Below, one piece after another: positions 8,720 to 18,094 of a DNA stretch of 64,000 nucleotides (its first letter is position 1; the number at the start of each line of letters is the position of its first letter). Source of the stretch: Caldimonas brevitalea (lineage in GTDB: Bacteria > Pseudomonadota > Gammaproteobacteria > Burkholderiales > Burkholderiaceae_C); assembly GCF_001017435.1 (NCBI RefSeq), contig NZ_CP011371.1:5828001-5892000 (forward strand), written 5' to 3'. Made by a program: the position numbers and the translations under genes. A model generated the notes under the pieces. It was not told where the DNA came from and searched no databases. It was given only the letters and a program-made list of their open reading frames with translations.

Positions 8720-9203
8720 GGTGTGCTCCACCACGCCCAGACCGCTCATGCCTCCCGCCACGCGTTGCCCGCGCCGCGCCCCCCGCGTCTGCCCTCATGC
8801 CACACCTCCCGCGCGCGCGAACCGTTCGCGCATTTGTCTCAAATGGGAATTTTGCCTTCCTGTTCATTCTGCCAGGGGGTGGCGGCGGATTTTTTACAGG
8901 AAGCAACACGCCTGAAAGCCCGGCGGCAGGCCGGATAGCGCCGAAATCAGGGCCTGGAAGTGGATGGAGTGTGACGTTTTGCACCGAACCGCATTGATCG
9001 CGACGGCGACCCTGCTGCCGCGCCGAGCGAGCAAAGGCGGCCCCGAACTTGCGTTTTTGCCCGTCAGCTCCACGAAAACGTAACGGCAACCCGGTCGAGG
9101 AGCAGCGCAGGAAACAGCTGGTTTCGAGGTTGACCGCGACGGTCGGTCCATGACGAATCCAGGCTGCCCTGGCGGCGCAATCGACCGTTAAGAGGGGTAC
9201 CCC
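8720..9203. other. 484-bp divergent intergenic region with two touching palindromes
   Basis: This region separates two divergent genes. At 8815-8831 there is an 8-bp-arm palindrome, GCGCGAAC/GTTCGCGC, with a one-base centre. It is followed directly by CATTTG-TCT-CAAATG at 8831-8845. They could be operator sites for either gene. Apart from these and the ribosome-binding site AAGAGGGG near 9191, nothing else was recognised. Confidence 0.4.
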
Positions 9204-11066
9204 TTGGAACAACGCGCAACAACGACTCTTTCGAAACGCGGTGGACTGCATCACGCCGTCGCCCTGAGCCTTGCCGCACTGCTGGCCGCGTGCGGCGGCG
9301 GCAGTGGCGACGACAGCACCGCGACGCCGGGTTCGGACCCGAGCACCAACACGCCAGCCCCCGGCGGCGAAAACACCGGCAATCCGCCGGGCGGCACCGA
9401 CACGGGTGGACAGCCGGGCACCAACCCCGGCACCAACCCCGGCACCAACCCCGGCACTGACCCGGGCAGCGATCCCAACGCCGCAAGGCCGACCACCACC
9501 CGCGATGCCGTGCGCCTGGCCGACCAGGCCACCTTCGGGCCGACCGAAGCCTTGATCGCCGAAATCCGCAGCAAGGGGGCGGCGAAGTGGGTGTCCGACC
9601 AGTTCGCGCTGACGACGCCCCGCTCGGAGTACAAAAGTGGCATGGGCGGTGAGGTGCACCAGCACACCGGCTCCGGCGACTTTTGCGACGGCAAGGGACC
9701 GAACTGCTGGCGCGACTGGTCGTCGACCCAGCCGCTGGTGTGGGACTTCTACCGCAATGCGGTGCAAAACCCCGACCAGCTGCGCCAGCGTGTCGCCTTC
9801 GCATTGCAACAGATCACCGTGGTGTCCAACCTCGAGGTGAGCGGCACCTATGGCTTCCGTAACTACCACAACGCGCTGCTGAACGAGGCCTTCGGCAACT
9901 ACCGCAACGTGCTGAAGAAGGTGGCGCTGTCGCCGGTGATGGGCGACTTCCTGAACAACGCCAACAACGACAAGGCGGCGCCCAACGAGAACTTCGCGCG
10001 CGAGCTGCTGCAGCTGTTCTCGATCGGCACCTGCGAACTCGACCCCGACGGCACGTTGAAGGGCGACACCTGCAAGCCCACCTACGACAACGAACGCGTG
10101 CGTGCCTATGCCTATGCACTGACCGGCTGGACCTACCCCGCCGGCGGCGCCACGTCGTGGGGCTGCTGGCCCGAAGGCACCAACTGCCGCTACTACGGTG
10201 GCGACATGGTGCCGGTCGCGCGCTACCACGACACGCAAGCGCGCCAGCTGCTCAACGGCGTCTCGCTGCCCGCCGGCCACAGCGCGCCGCAAGCGCTCGA
10301 AGCCGTGCTCGACAGCCTGATGCGCCATCCCAACACCGCGCCCTTCATCGGCAAGCAGCTGATCCAGCACCTGGTCAGCAGCAACCCGTCGCCGGCCTAT
10401 GTGCAGCGCGTGTCGACCGCCTTCAGCACCGGGCGCTACGGCAGCTTCGGCAGCGGCCAGCCGGGCGACATGAAGGCGACCATCGCCGCCGTGCTGCTCG
10501 ACGCCGAGGCCCGCAGCGAGAACCCCGGCCCGCGTGCCGGCCGATTGCGCGAACCGGCGCAGATGTTCACCGGCGTGCTGCGCGCATTGAACGGCCGCAC
10601 CGACGGCGATGCGCTCGGCTGGTGGTGGGGTGACACGATGCGCCAGCACGTGTTCCGTCCGCCCTCGGTGTTCAACTTCTACCCGCCGGACTATCCCGTC
10701 GCCGGCACCACGCTGGTGGGCCCGGCCTTCGGCATCCACAACGCCAACACCGCGCTGAACCGGCTCAACTACGTCAACTACCTGATCAACTGGAACGGCA
10801 GCGACGCCAGCGGCAGCATCCCGAACGCGGTGGGCACCAAGGTCGACCTGAGCGCCTTCCAGGCCGACGCGGCCGACCCGGCCAAGCTGGTCGACCGTTT
10901 GTCCACACTCGCCTATGGCCAGCCGCTGCCGGCCAATGCGCGCACCCAGGTGATCAATGCCGTGGCCGCGTTCGGACGCAACAACGACGGCAGCTACCTG
11001 AGCAACCGTGTGAAGAGCGCCGCTTATCTGGTGTTCAGCGCCCCGCAATACCACGTGACCCGCTGA
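9204..11066 (+). CDS. DUF1800 family lipoprotein
   Basis: A 620-residue exported protein of the DUF1800 family, whose biochemical role is not established. It starts with TTG at 9204, supported by AAGAGGGG 8 nt upstream. The N-terminus has a lipobox LAAC with cysteine 30, so it should be a lipoprotein. A low-complexity linker rich in Gly/Thr/Asn/Pro (about residues 31-95) contains a 4-residue GTNP repeat. The family domain follows: VRLADQATFGPTEALIAEI, DPDQLRQRVAFALQQI-like segments, NENFARELLQLFSIG, and RPPSVFNFYPPDY near the C-terminus. It is followed after 8 bp by a DUF1501 gene; the two families are commonly paired, suggesting a joint envelope or secretion function. Confidence 0.92.
   Translation: MEQRATTTLSKRGGLHHAVALSLAALLAACGGGSGDDSTATPGSDPSTNTPAPGGENTGNPPGGTDTGGQPGTNPGTNPGTNPGTDPGSDPNAARPTTTRDAVRLADQATFGPTEALIAEIRSKGAAKWVSDQFALTTPRSEYKSGMGGEVHQHTGSGDFCDGKGPNCWRDWSSTQPLVWDFYRNAVQNPDQLRQRVAFALQQITVVSNLEVSGTYGFRNYHNALLNEAFGNYRNVLKKVALSPVMGDFLNNANNDKAAPNENFARELLQLFSIGTCELDPDGTLKGDTCKPTYDNERVRAYAYALTGWTYPAGGATSWGCWPEGTNCRYYGGDMVPVARYHDTQARQLLNGVSLPAGHSAPQALEAVLDSLMRHPNTAPFIGKQLIQHLVSSNPSPAYVQRVSTAFSTGRYGSFGSGQPGDMKATIAAVLLDAEARSENPGPRAGRLREPAQMFTGVLRALNGRTDGDALGWWWGDTMRQHVFRPPSVFNFYPPDYPVAGTTLVGPAFGIHNANTALNRLNYVNYLINWNGSDASGSIPNAVGTKVDLSAFQADAADPAKLVDRLSTLAYGQPLPANARTQVINAVAAFGRNNDGSYLSNRVKSAAYLVFSAPQYHVTR
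9417..9464 (+). repeat. 12-bp tandem repeat coding GTNP in the lipoprotein linker
   Basis: Three identical 12-bp units (GGCACCAACCCC) at 9417-9452 and one degenerate unit to 9464. They encode GTNP GTNP GTNP GTDP. Slippage would change the linker length in steps of four residues without breaking the frame. Confidence 0.85.
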
Positions 11067-11074
11067 GAGCCCTC

Positions 11075-12517
11075 ATGACGAAATCGAAGACCCACGACCT
11101 CGACGCGCTGCTGATGCAGCGCCGCCAATGGCTCAAGCTGGCCACCGGTGCCCTGGGCGCTGCCGGCATGGGCGGCCTGATGATGGCGCCGCAACGTGCC
11201 TACGCCGCCGAGTACAAGGCGCTGGTGTGCATCTTTCTCTACGGCGGCAACGACGGCATGAACACCGTCGTGCCGACCGATGCGACGCGCCACGGCGAGT
11301 ACAGCACCGTGCGCGGCCGCCTGGCGCTGCCGCGCACCAGCCTGGTCAGCCTGAACGGCAGCGACTACGGGCTGCACCCGTCGTTGTCGGCACTGTCGAC
11401 CGCCTGGAGCGATGGCGCGCTGGCGCCGGTGTTCAACGTCGGCCCGCTGAACCGCCCGCTCACCAAGGACGAATACCGGCGCCAGACCGGCTCTTCGGCC
11501 CTGATCCCCGACAACCTGTTCTCGCACTCCGACCAGCAGACGTTGTGGGAGAACGGCACCAGCAGCGTGCTGACCCGCACCGGCTGGGGCGGCCGTGCCT
11601 CGGCCGCGCTGCGCACCACCAACCCGGTGATCTCGGTTGGTGGCAACGGCCGCTTCGGCATCTCCGACCTGGCCGCGCCGCTGGTGCTGCCACAGCCCGG
11701 CGCAACCTTCGGCGTCCAAGGCCTGGAAGACACCAGTTGGGCGCCGGTCGCCGCGCGCAAGGCGGCGCTCGACGCCCTCTATGCCGAGAACCACCAGAAC
11801 GAGTTGCTGCAGGCCTATGCGCAGCAGCAGCGCGAGGCCTTCGCCATGTCCACCCGTCTGGGCCCGGTGGTGAAGATCAGGCCGGGTGACCAGGAAGCGC
11901 CGGCCGGTCTGAAGCAGGCCTTCGCCTCGCTGACCGGTCCTGACGGTCAGGCCACGACCATGATCGCGCAGCAGATGTTCCAGATCGCAAAGCTGATCAA
12001 CGATCGGGCCACGGTGCAGGGCGATCGGCAGATCTTCTTTGCGCAGCTGGGCGGCTTCGACACCCACGGCAACCAGATCGACGCCAACAGCACGGTCGGC
12101 CAACATGCAACGCTGCTCAAGATGCTGGGCGACGCGATGGGCGCCTTCCACCAGGCCATGAAGAACATCGGCATGACGCAGCAGGTGACCACGTTCACCC
12201 AGAGCGATTTCGGCCGCACCTTCAAGCCCAACAACAGCAGCGGCACCGACCATGCATGGGGCAACCATCACCTGGTGATGGGCGGTGCCGTCAATGGCGG
12301 CACCACCTACGGCACCTACCCCGCGCTGGTGCTGGGCGGGCCGGACGACGTGGGCGTCAACAGCTGGGAACAGCAAGGCCGCTGGATCCCGACCACCAGC
12401 GTCGACCAATACGCGGCGACGCTGCTGCGGTGGTTCGGTGCCGAAGATGGCCAGCTCAACAGCATCCTGCCCAATCTGGCGAACTTCGGCTCACGCCGGG
12501 TGTTGGGCTTTCTGTAA
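11075..12517 (+). CDS. DUF1501 family Tat-exported protein
   Basis: A 480-residue protein of the DUF1501 family (alkaline-phosphatase-like fold by family knowledge). The N-terminus carries a twin-arginine signal, RRQWLKLATGALGAAG, with cleavage near AYA, so it is exported folded through Tat. Family motifs are visible: ALVCIFLYGGNDGMNTVVP at the start of the mature part, a central LGGFDTHGNQ segment with metal-binding-type residues, and FTQSDFGRTFKPN...GTDHAWGNHHLVMGG near the C-terminus. It follows the DUF1800 gene by 8 bp and is closed by a strong terminator, so the two form a short operon. Confidence 0.93.
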   Translation: MTKSKTHDLDALLMQRRQWLKLATGALGAAGMGGLMMAPQRAYAAEYKALVCIFLYGGNDGMNTVVPTDATRHGEYSTVRGRLALPRTSLVSLNGSDYGLHPSLSALSTAWSDGALAPVFNVGPLNRPLTKDEYRRQTGSSALIPDNLFSHSDQQTLWENGTSSVLTRTGWGGRASAALRTTNPVISVGGNGRFGISDLAAPLVLPQPGATFGVQGLEDTSWAPVAARKAALDALYAENHQNELLQAYAQQQREAFAMSTRLGPVVKIRPGDQEAPAGLKQAFASLTGPDGQATTMIAQQMFQIAKLINDRATVQGDRQIFFAQLGGFDTHGNQIDANSTVGQHATLLKMLGDAMGAFHQAMKNIGMTQQVTTFTQSDFGRTFKPNNSSGTDHAWGNHHLVMGGAVNGGTTYGTYPALVLGGPDDVGVNSWEQQGRWIPTTSVDQYAATLLRWFGAEDGQLNSILPNLANFGSRRVLGFL

Positions 12518-12541
12518 GGCGGCCGACCGCCGGTGGCATCA

Positions 12542-12569
12542 GGGCCGGGCGCCAAGCCCGGCCCTTTTT
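12542..12569 (+). terminator. Rho-independent terminator of the DUF1800-DUF1501 operon
   Basis: Perfect 9-bp GC stem GGGCCGGGC / GCCCGGCCC with a 5-nt loop, followed by five T. It starts 25 bp after the DUF1501 stop. Confidence 0.93.
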
Positions 12570-12609
12570 GTTTCAGCGGCCTCGGCAGGCCTTCACGCGC
12601 AAGTCCAAC

Positions 12610-13497
12610 TCACGGCCCCAGCGTCTGCAACACGTACGTCACGAAGCTCTGCAGCTTGGCGCTGGGCCGGCGGTCGGGCAGGTAGAGCAAGTGTGCCGGC
12701 CGCTCCGGCGGCGCGTAACGAGGCAACACCCTCACCAGCCGGCGTGCGGCGATGTCTTCCCGCACCAGCACCTCCCATTGCATCAACACGCCGGCGCCGG
12801 CCAAGGCGGCCTGGCGCAAGGCTTCGCCGTTGTTCATCGTCAGCGCGGTGGTGACCGGCACCGCGTGTTCGCCGTCCGGCCCGATCAGGCGCCATCGGTC
12901 CGGGTGCGCCCAGTGGCTGAAGCCGAGGCAGGCGTGCGCGGCCAGGTCGGCGGGTACACGGGGCACGCCATGGCGGCGCAGATAGGCCGGGGCGGCGCAA
13001 AGCACCATGCGCAGCGGCCGCAGGGGGCGGGCCACCAGCCGCATGTCGGCCGGCAAGGGGCCGGACCGCAGCGCCACGTCGTAGCCTTCGTCCATCAGGT
13101 CCACCACGCGGTCGTGCAAGGCCAACTCGACCTTCACATGGGGGTGCCGCGCCATGAAGCCGGGCAGCAGCGGGGCCAAGCCGCGCGAGCCGAGCACGAC
13201 AGGCGCGGTCACCCGCAGCACGCCACGCGGCTCCGCCTGCAACTCCGTGGCCGCCGCTTCGGCGGTTTCGAAGGCGGTCAGCACGGCGCGGCAGCGTTCC
13301 AGGTACAGGCGGCCGGTGTCGGTGAGGCTCTGGCGCCGGGTGGTGCGGTAGAGCAAGGGGGCGCCGAGCCGGGCTTCGATGGCCTGGATGTGCTTGGCCA
13401 CCATGGCGGGGGAAAGATCGAGCTCGCGTGCGACGGCCGCGAAGCTGCCCGCCTCGGCGACCCTCACGAAGACTTGCAGGCTCTCGATCCGGTCCAT
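12610..13497 (-). CDS. LysR-family transcriptional regulator
   Basis: A 295-residue LysR-type regulator. The N-terminal winged helix-turn-helix is clear: MDRIESLQVFVRVAEAGSFAAVARELDLSPAMVAKHIQAIEARLGAPLLYRTTR. An effector-binding domain follows from about residue 90. I chose the ATG at 13497; ten more residues are open upstream. The class (VTAPVVLGSRGLAPLLPGFMARHPHVKVEL...) is that of CrgA/DsdC-like regulators of small efflux or catabolic genes. It is divergent from the metallo-hydrolase gene 99 bp away, the usual arrangement for a LysR protein and its target. Confidence 0.92.
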   Translation of the reverse strand: MDRIESLQVFVRVAEAGSFAAVARELDLSPAMVAKHIQAIEARLGAPLLYRTTRRQSLTDTGRLYLERCRAVLTAFETAEAAATELQAEPRGVLRVTAPVVLGSRGLAPLLPGFMARHPHVKVELALHDRVVDLMDEGYDVALRSGPLPADMRLVARPLRPLRMVLCAAPAYLRRHGVPRVPADLAAHACLGFSHWAHPDRWRLIGPDGEHAVPVTTALTMNNGEALRQAALAGAGVLMQWEVLVREDIAARRLVRVLPRYAPPERPAHLLYLPDRRPSAKLQSFVTYVLQTLGP

Positions 13498-13596
13498 ATT
13501 CAACACCGCCAGTTGGGAATGAAGCAACCTTAGCAGGCTGGGCAGACGCAGGCGGCGGCGGCACAGTCCGCCCTACTTCATCTCCTGGTGCCCACC

Positions 13597-14472
13597 ATGC
13601 TCTGTCGTTTTGTTTCTCGACTGTCGGGCGGCGCCCGGCTGGCTGCCCTGCTCAGCCTCGCGCTTCACGCCACAGGGGCCTTGGCGGCCGATGTGCGCCT
13701 GTACACGCTGGACTGCGGTCATGCGGAATTCCGCGATTTTTCGGTCGGGTCGGACACCGGCCACTATGACGGCCGACCTGCCCGCCTTGCCGACCCGTGC
13801 TTTCTGATCCGTCATCCTCAAGGGTGGATGCTGTGGGACGCCGGGATGCCGGCCACCCTGCCCAACGCCGTGACCGGCGGCGTGGAGCCGCAGCACATGC
13901 TGGAACGACTGGGGTTCCGCATTGGGGCCGGGCGTCCGCTGGAGGAGCAGTTGCAGGCGCTGGGGTTGACGCCCGACGACATCCGCTACGTCGCCTTCTC
14001 GCATCTGCATTTCGACCACGTCGGCAACGCCGCCCTGTTCCGGCGCGCGACCTGGGTGCTACAGCGATCGGAACTGGCCTGGGCGCAGGCGTCACCGGCC
14101 CCGGCCAGCGTGGTCCCGGAACTGCTCAGCACCTTGCCGTCCGTGCGTCAACAGCTCATCGACGGCGACCACGACGTGTTCGGCGACGGCAGTGTGCGCA
14201 TCTTGCGGACACCCGGCCATACGCCCGGGAGCAGCGTGCTGATGGTGAGCCTGCAGCGATCGGGCCCGGTCTTGCTGTCGGGCGACCTCTACCTGACCCT
14301 GGAAGGCCGCGCCCACCGACACGTGCCCGCGATCAACGCCGATCGAGCCGCGACACTGGCGTCGATCGAACGGATGGAGGCGCTGGCGCGCCGACGCAAG
14401 GCGCGCGTGATCGTCCAGCATGCACCGGAAGACTACGCCCGCTTGCCGAAGCCGCCGCGGTATCTCGATTGA
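13597..14472 (+). CDS. exported metallo-beta-lactamase-fold hydrolase, N-acyl homoserine lactonase-like
   Basis: A 291-residue zinc hydrolase. A signal peptide (RLAALLSLALHATGALA) is followed by the fold: CFLIRHPQGWMLWDAGMP, the metal-binding HxHxDH motif in SHLHFDHVGN, a further histidine in RTPGHTPGSSVLM, an aspartate in LLSGDLYL, and a final histidine in IVQHAPEDY. The overall pattern matches AHL-lactonase-like proteins, which open the lactone ring of quorum signals, but many relatives have other ester or lactone substrates. The start at 13597 is preceded in frame by a GTG at 13588. The divergent LysR gene probably controls it. Confidence 0.85.
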   Translation: MLCRFVSRLSGGARLAALLSLALHATGALAADVRLYTLDCGHAEFRDFSVGSDTGHYDGRPARLADPCFLIRHPQGWMLWDAGMPATLPNAVTGGVEPQHMLERLGFRIGAGRPLEEQLQALGLTPDDIRYVAFSHLHFDHVGNAALFRRATWVLQRSELAWAQASPAPASVVPELLSTLPSVRQQLIDGDHDVFGDGSVRILRTPGHTPGSSVLMVSLQRSGPVLLSGDLYLTLEGRAHRHVPAINADRAATLASIERMEALARRRKARVIVQHAPEDYARLPKPPRYLD

Positions 14473-14580
14473 CGAGGCGGACGGACGGGTCGCCCGACAC
14501 GGCGAGCTTGACGGCGCAGTGCACTTGCAGCCGCGTCACATGCACCAGCGCCGTTCGAACCCGACCCAGCCGCCGCAGCG

Positions 14581-16632
14581 TCAGGCCACCTTCGCCTGCG
14601 CCGCCCGCTTGGCGAATTCCGCCCGCAGCGCCTTGAGCTTTTCGCGCGGGTCTTCCTTCATGGTCTTCTCGTCGAGCTTCATCTCGTGGATGAAGCGGCT
14701 CGGGATGCCCTGCACGAACTCGCGCCCCTTCTTGCGGCGCTTGAGCGTGCTGACCGCGAGGGTCTGTCGGGCCCGCGTGATGCCGACGTACATCAAACGC
14801 CGCTCTTCCTCGAGCCGGTGCGCCGTCATCTCCTCGTCGTCGCTCTTGAACGGCAGCAAGCCTTCGTTGACCCCCATCAACACCACGTGCGGCCACTCCA
14901 GGCCTTTGGAAGCATGCAGGGTCGACAGCGTCACGACGTTGGGGTCGCCGCCGCGCTCGGCCAGGCTGAGGATCACCGAGATGGTCTGCGCCACGTCGAG
15001 CACGCTCTTGCGCTCGGTTTCGCTGGTGACGCCGCCTTCGGTCTCCAGTTCACCGCCGCAGCGCCGCGCGATCCAGTCGATGAAGTCCATCACGTTCTGC
15101 CAGCGATTGGCCGCGGCTTTTTCGTTCTCTTCACCGTCGTACAGGTGCTGCTCGTACCCGATCTCCTTGAGCCACTCCATCAGCACCGGCTTGGCCGCCT
15201 CGGCCCCCACGGTGTGGCGGAAGCGGTATTCGAGGTCGTTCACATAGCGGCCGAACTCGTGCAAGGAGCCGATCGCGCGGGCGCTGACCGCGGTCGACAG
15301 CGAGTCGGCGAACAAGGCCTCGAACAGGCTCACCTTCCACTTGGCCGAGAACTCGCCGAGCTGCCCCAGCGTCTGGTGGCCGATGCCGCGCTTGGGTGTG
15401 GTGACCGCGCGCAGGAAGGCCGGGTCGTCGTCGTTGTTGACCAGCAGCCGCAGCCAGCCGCACAGGTCCTTGATCTCGGCGCGGTCGAAAAAGCTCTGCC
15501 CGCCCGACACCTTGTACGGGATGTTGGCCTTGCGCAGCGCCTGCTCCAGCACCCGCGCCTGGTGGTTGGCCCGGTAGAGCAGCGCGAAGTCGCTCCACTC
15601 GGCCGGCGCCTGCGTGGTGGCGCCACCGCGGATCGACTGGATGCGCGCCACCGCGCGCTCGGCCTCGTGTTCCTCGTTGTCGCACTCGACCAGCCGCACC
15701 GGCTCCCCGTCGCCGTACTCGCTCCACAGCTTTTTCTCGAAGATCTTCGGGTTGGCGGCGATGACGTTGTTGGCCGCGCGCAGGATGCTGCCGGTGGAGC
15801 GGTAGTTCTGCTCGAGCGGAATCACCTTCAGCTGCGGATACTCCTGCGGCAGCCGCTTCAGGTTCTCGATCGTCGCGCCGCGCCAGCCGTAGATCGACTG
15901 GTCGTCGTCGCCCACCGCGGTGAACATCGCGCGCTCGCCCACCAGCACCTTCAGCAGCTCGTACTGCACCGCGTTGGTGTCCTGGTATTCGTCGACCAGC
16001 ACGTAGCGCAGCGTGTCCTGCCACTTGGCGCGCACCTCGGCGTCACGCTGCAGCAGCTTGAGCGGCTGGCTGATCAGATCGTCGAAATCGACCGCCTGGT
16101 AGGCCGCCAGCCGCTCCTCGTAGAGCCGCATCACGCGCGCGGCGACACGCTCGTTGTCGTTCTGCGCGGCCGCTTCGGCCTGGTCGCTGTTGAAGCCCTG
16201 GTTTTTCCACAAGCTGATGGTCCATTGCCAACTGCGCGCCAGCTTGGCGTCGGTGGTGCTGCCGGCGTCGCGCAAGATGCCGAGCACGTCGTCGCTGTCC
16301 AGGATCGAGAACTTGTCTTTCAACCCGAGCCGCGCGCCGTCGCTGCGCAGCAAGCGCACGCCCAGCGAGTGGAAGGTGCTGATCACCAGCTGCTTGGCGG
16401 CCCGCGGGCCGACCAGGCCCTTGGCCCGCTCGCGCATTTCCTCCGACGCCTTGTTGGTGAAGGTGATGGCGGCGATCTGGCCCGGTTCGTAGCCGGCCTG
16501 CAGCAGGCGCGCGATCTTGTGCGTGATCACGCGGGTCTTGCCGGAACCGGCGCCGGCCAGGACCAGACACGGCCCCTGCAGGTAGTGGACGGCTTCGAGC
16601 TGGGCGGGGTTGAGGCTGGGCGGAGCAGACAC
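14581..16632 (-). CDS. rep: ATP-dependent DNA helicase Rep (UvrD/Rep superfamily 1)
   Basis: A 683-residue SF1A helicase that unwinds DNA 3' to 5' and helps forks pass protein blocks. Motifs in order: Q motif and Walker A in LNPAQLEAVHYLQGPCLVLAGAGSGKTRVITHK; Ia AITFTNKASEEM; Walker B DEYQDTN; III GDDDQSIYGWRGA; IV LEQNYRSTGSIL; V/VI STLHASKGLEWPHV and EERRLMYVGITRARQ. The GTG at 16632 is chosen because it puts the Q motif a few residues from the N-terminus as in E. coli Rep. Longer frames add a Cys/Arg-rich stretch with no family match. Length is typical. Confidence 0.93.
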   Translation of the reverse strand: MSAPPSLNPAQLEAVHYLQGPCLVLAGAGSGKTRVITHKIARLLQAGYEPGQIAAITFTNKASEEMRERAKGLVGPRAAKQLVISTFHSLGVRLLRSDGARLGLKDKFSILDSDDVLGILRDAGSTTDAKLARSWQWTISLWKNQGFNSDQAEAAAQNDNERVAARVMRLYEERLAAYQAVDFDDLISQPLKLLQRDAEVRAKWQDTLRYVLVDEYQDTNAVQYELLKVLVGERAMFTAVGDDDQSIYGWRGATIENLKRLPQEYPQLKVIPLEQNYRSTGSILRAANNVIAANPKIFEKKLWSEYGDGEPVRLVECDNEEHEAERAVARIQSIRGGATTQAPAEWSDFALLYRANHQARVLEQALRKANIPYKVSGGQSFFDRAEIKDLCGWLRLLVNNDDDPAFLRAVTTPKRGIGHQTLGQLGEFSAKWKVSLFEALFADSLSTAVSARAIGSLHEFGRYVNDLEYRFRHTVGAEAAKPVLMEWLKEIGYEQHLYDGEENEKAAANRWQNVMDFIDWIARRCGGELETEGGVTSETERKSVLDVAQTISVILSLAERGGDPNVVTLSTLHASKGLEWPHVVLMGVNEGLLPFKSDDEEMTAHRLEEERRLMYVGITRARQTLAVSTLKRRKKGREFVQGIPSRFIHEMKLDEKTMKEDPREKLKALRAEFAKRAAQAKVA

Positions 16633-16888
16633 GGGCAGGCAGGCTGTCGGGCAGGCAGCGAAGAGGCGAACGAGACAAAAGGCCGGACGGCGTTGGAGCA
16701 AGGGCTCGCATCGGCGGGCGGGCGCCTTCGTCGCCAGCGGCGGGCGGCGCGAAGCGGGTCATCATAGCGAAGGCCCGGGCGCTGCCGGCCCCCGGCTGCG
16801 TGACAAACCGCATGCACGGCGGCGCCCCCCGGGCACGTTCAGCACCGCTTCAGTTGGCGGCCGCGGGGCCTTGCGATACTGCGCCGGC

Positions 16889-17836
16889 ATGCAAGCGATC
16901 TTCACCGTCACCCTGCCCTTTTTCGCGTTGGTGCTGTGCGGCTACCTGGCCGCTCGCGCGCGGGTGCTGCCCGAAGCGGCCATCCCGGGCCTCAACAGCT
17001 ATGTGCTGTTTTTCGCGCTGCCCTGTCTGCTGTTTCGCTTCGGCGCCGGCACGCCGATCGCGCAGTTGCTCCATCCGGTCTGGCTGGCCCTGTACGCCAC
17101 CTGTGCGGTGCTGGTCGTGGCGCTGACGGTGGCGCTGTCGCGGCGCATGGGGCTGGGGCTCAAGGACGCCGCCTTCGGCGCGCTGGTGGCGGCCTTCCCC
17201 AACACCGGGTTCATGGGCGTGCCGCTGCTGGTGGCCTTGCTGGGCGAGCGGGCGGCCGGGCCCGTCATCGTGACCGTGCTGGTCGACCTGCTGCTGACCA
17301 GCTCCTTGTGTTTGGCACTCGCGCAAAGCGAGGGGGCCGGGCACCGCCGCGCAGCGATGCTGCAAGCGCTGCGCGGCGCCGTGAGCAACCCGTTACCCTG
17401 GGCCATCGTGCTGGGCGCCGGGATGTCGGTGGCCCAAGGGTCGCTGCCGGGGCCGCTGGCGCAGATCGTCAAGATGCTGGCCGACTCGGCAACGCCGGTG
17501 GCGCTGTTCACGATCGGCGCCGTGCTGTGGCGGTCCAACCAGGCGGCGCACGGACATACGGCGCTGCGCCACGTCGTGCCGGTCGTCGCCATCAAACTGC
17601 TGCTGCACCCGCTGCTGGTGCTGGCCGTGGGTTCCGCCTTCCTCCTGCTTGGCCTGCCGATGACGCGCGAATCGCTGTCCGTGCTGGTGCTGGCCGCCGC
17701 CTTGCCGTCGGCGAGCAATGTCTCGCTGCTGGCCGAACGTTACGGTGCTGACAACGGGCGCATCGCCCGCATCATCCTCGCGTCGACGACGCTCGCGTTC
17801 TTCAGCTTCTCGTTCGCGGTGCGCTGGCTGGGCTGA
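16889..17836 (+). CDS. AEC family transporter
   Basis: A 315-residue inner-membrane carrier of the auxin efflux carrier (AEC) family. The protein is almost wholly hydrophobic, with about ten membrane segments in two repeats. Family features are the N-terminal LPFFALVLCGYLAAR, the segment AFGALVAAFPNTGFMGVPLL, and the C-terminal ALPSASNVSLLAERYGAD. Bacterial AEC proteins export or import organic acids such as malonate or malate; the substrate here cannot be told. The ATG was chosen just before the first membrane segment; longer frames give a non-family leader. It is monocistronic. Confidence 0.88.
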   Translation: MQAIFTVTLPFFALVLCGYLAARARVLPEAAIPGLNSYVLFFALPCLLFRFGAGTPIAQLLHPVWLALYATCAVLVVALTVALSRRMGLGLKDAAFGALVAAFPNTGFMGVPLLVALLGERAAGPVIVTVLVDLLLTSSLCLALAQSEGAGHRRAAMLQALRGAVSNPLPWAIVLGAGMSVAQGSLPGPLAQIVKMLADSATPVALFTIGAVLWRSNQAAHGHTALRHVVPVVAIKLLLHPLLVLAVGSAFLLLGLPMTRESLSVLVLAAALPSASNVSLLAERYGADNGRIARIILASTTLAFFSFSFAVRWLG

Positions 17837-17885
17837 CGCGCCGCCAGGGGGAGGCTCCCCGCCCTCAGGCCGTTCTCCGGCGATT

Positions 17886-17904
17886 CAATAGTCTTCTTCT
17901 ATTG
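17886..17904. promoter_or_regulatory. OxyR-like operator upstream of catalase
   Basis: Palindrome CAATAG-N7-CTATTG. Inside it, ATAG-N7-CTAT is exactly half of the known OxyR consensus (four ATAG/CTAT blocks spaced by 7). The second half is poorly matched. It sits 190 bp before katA in an otherwise non-coding region, where peroxide-responsive control by OxyR is expected. Confidence 0.65.
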
Positions 17905-18004
17905 CAAAAGTCGAGAGGATTCACTTCCTCTAGGACCGCACCCCCCGTAAGCTCCCATTCATCGAATCAATCGCATGAACAACATCGATAGCAAGGAGCC
18001 GACG

Positions 18005-18055
18005 ATGACCGATTTGCTGCTGGAACTGCTGGCCGCGTTGGCCGAAGCGATCTGA
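18005..18055 (+). CDS. 16-residue micro-ORF ahead of catalase
   Basis: ATG with an ideal ribosome-binding site (AAGGAG, 6 nt spacing) opens the frame MTDLLLELLAALAEAI and stops 39 bp before katA. An in-frame ATG at 17975 would give 26 residues (MNNIDSKEPT added). The peptide is hydrophobic and amphipathic (Leu/Ala/Glu). It may be a leader peptide affecting katA translation or a small membrane-associated peptide. The site is clear, but there is no family evidence. Confidence 0.5.
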   Translation: MTDLLLELLAALAEAI

Positions 18056-18094
18056 AGACAGACAGACACCCGGACGACATCCCAAGGAGCCCTC

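Noticed and set aside
9417..9464. 12-bp repeats as a CRISPR-like or regulatory array
   Set aside because: They are in frame within the lipoprotein linker, have no spacers and encode a GTNP low-complexity segment.
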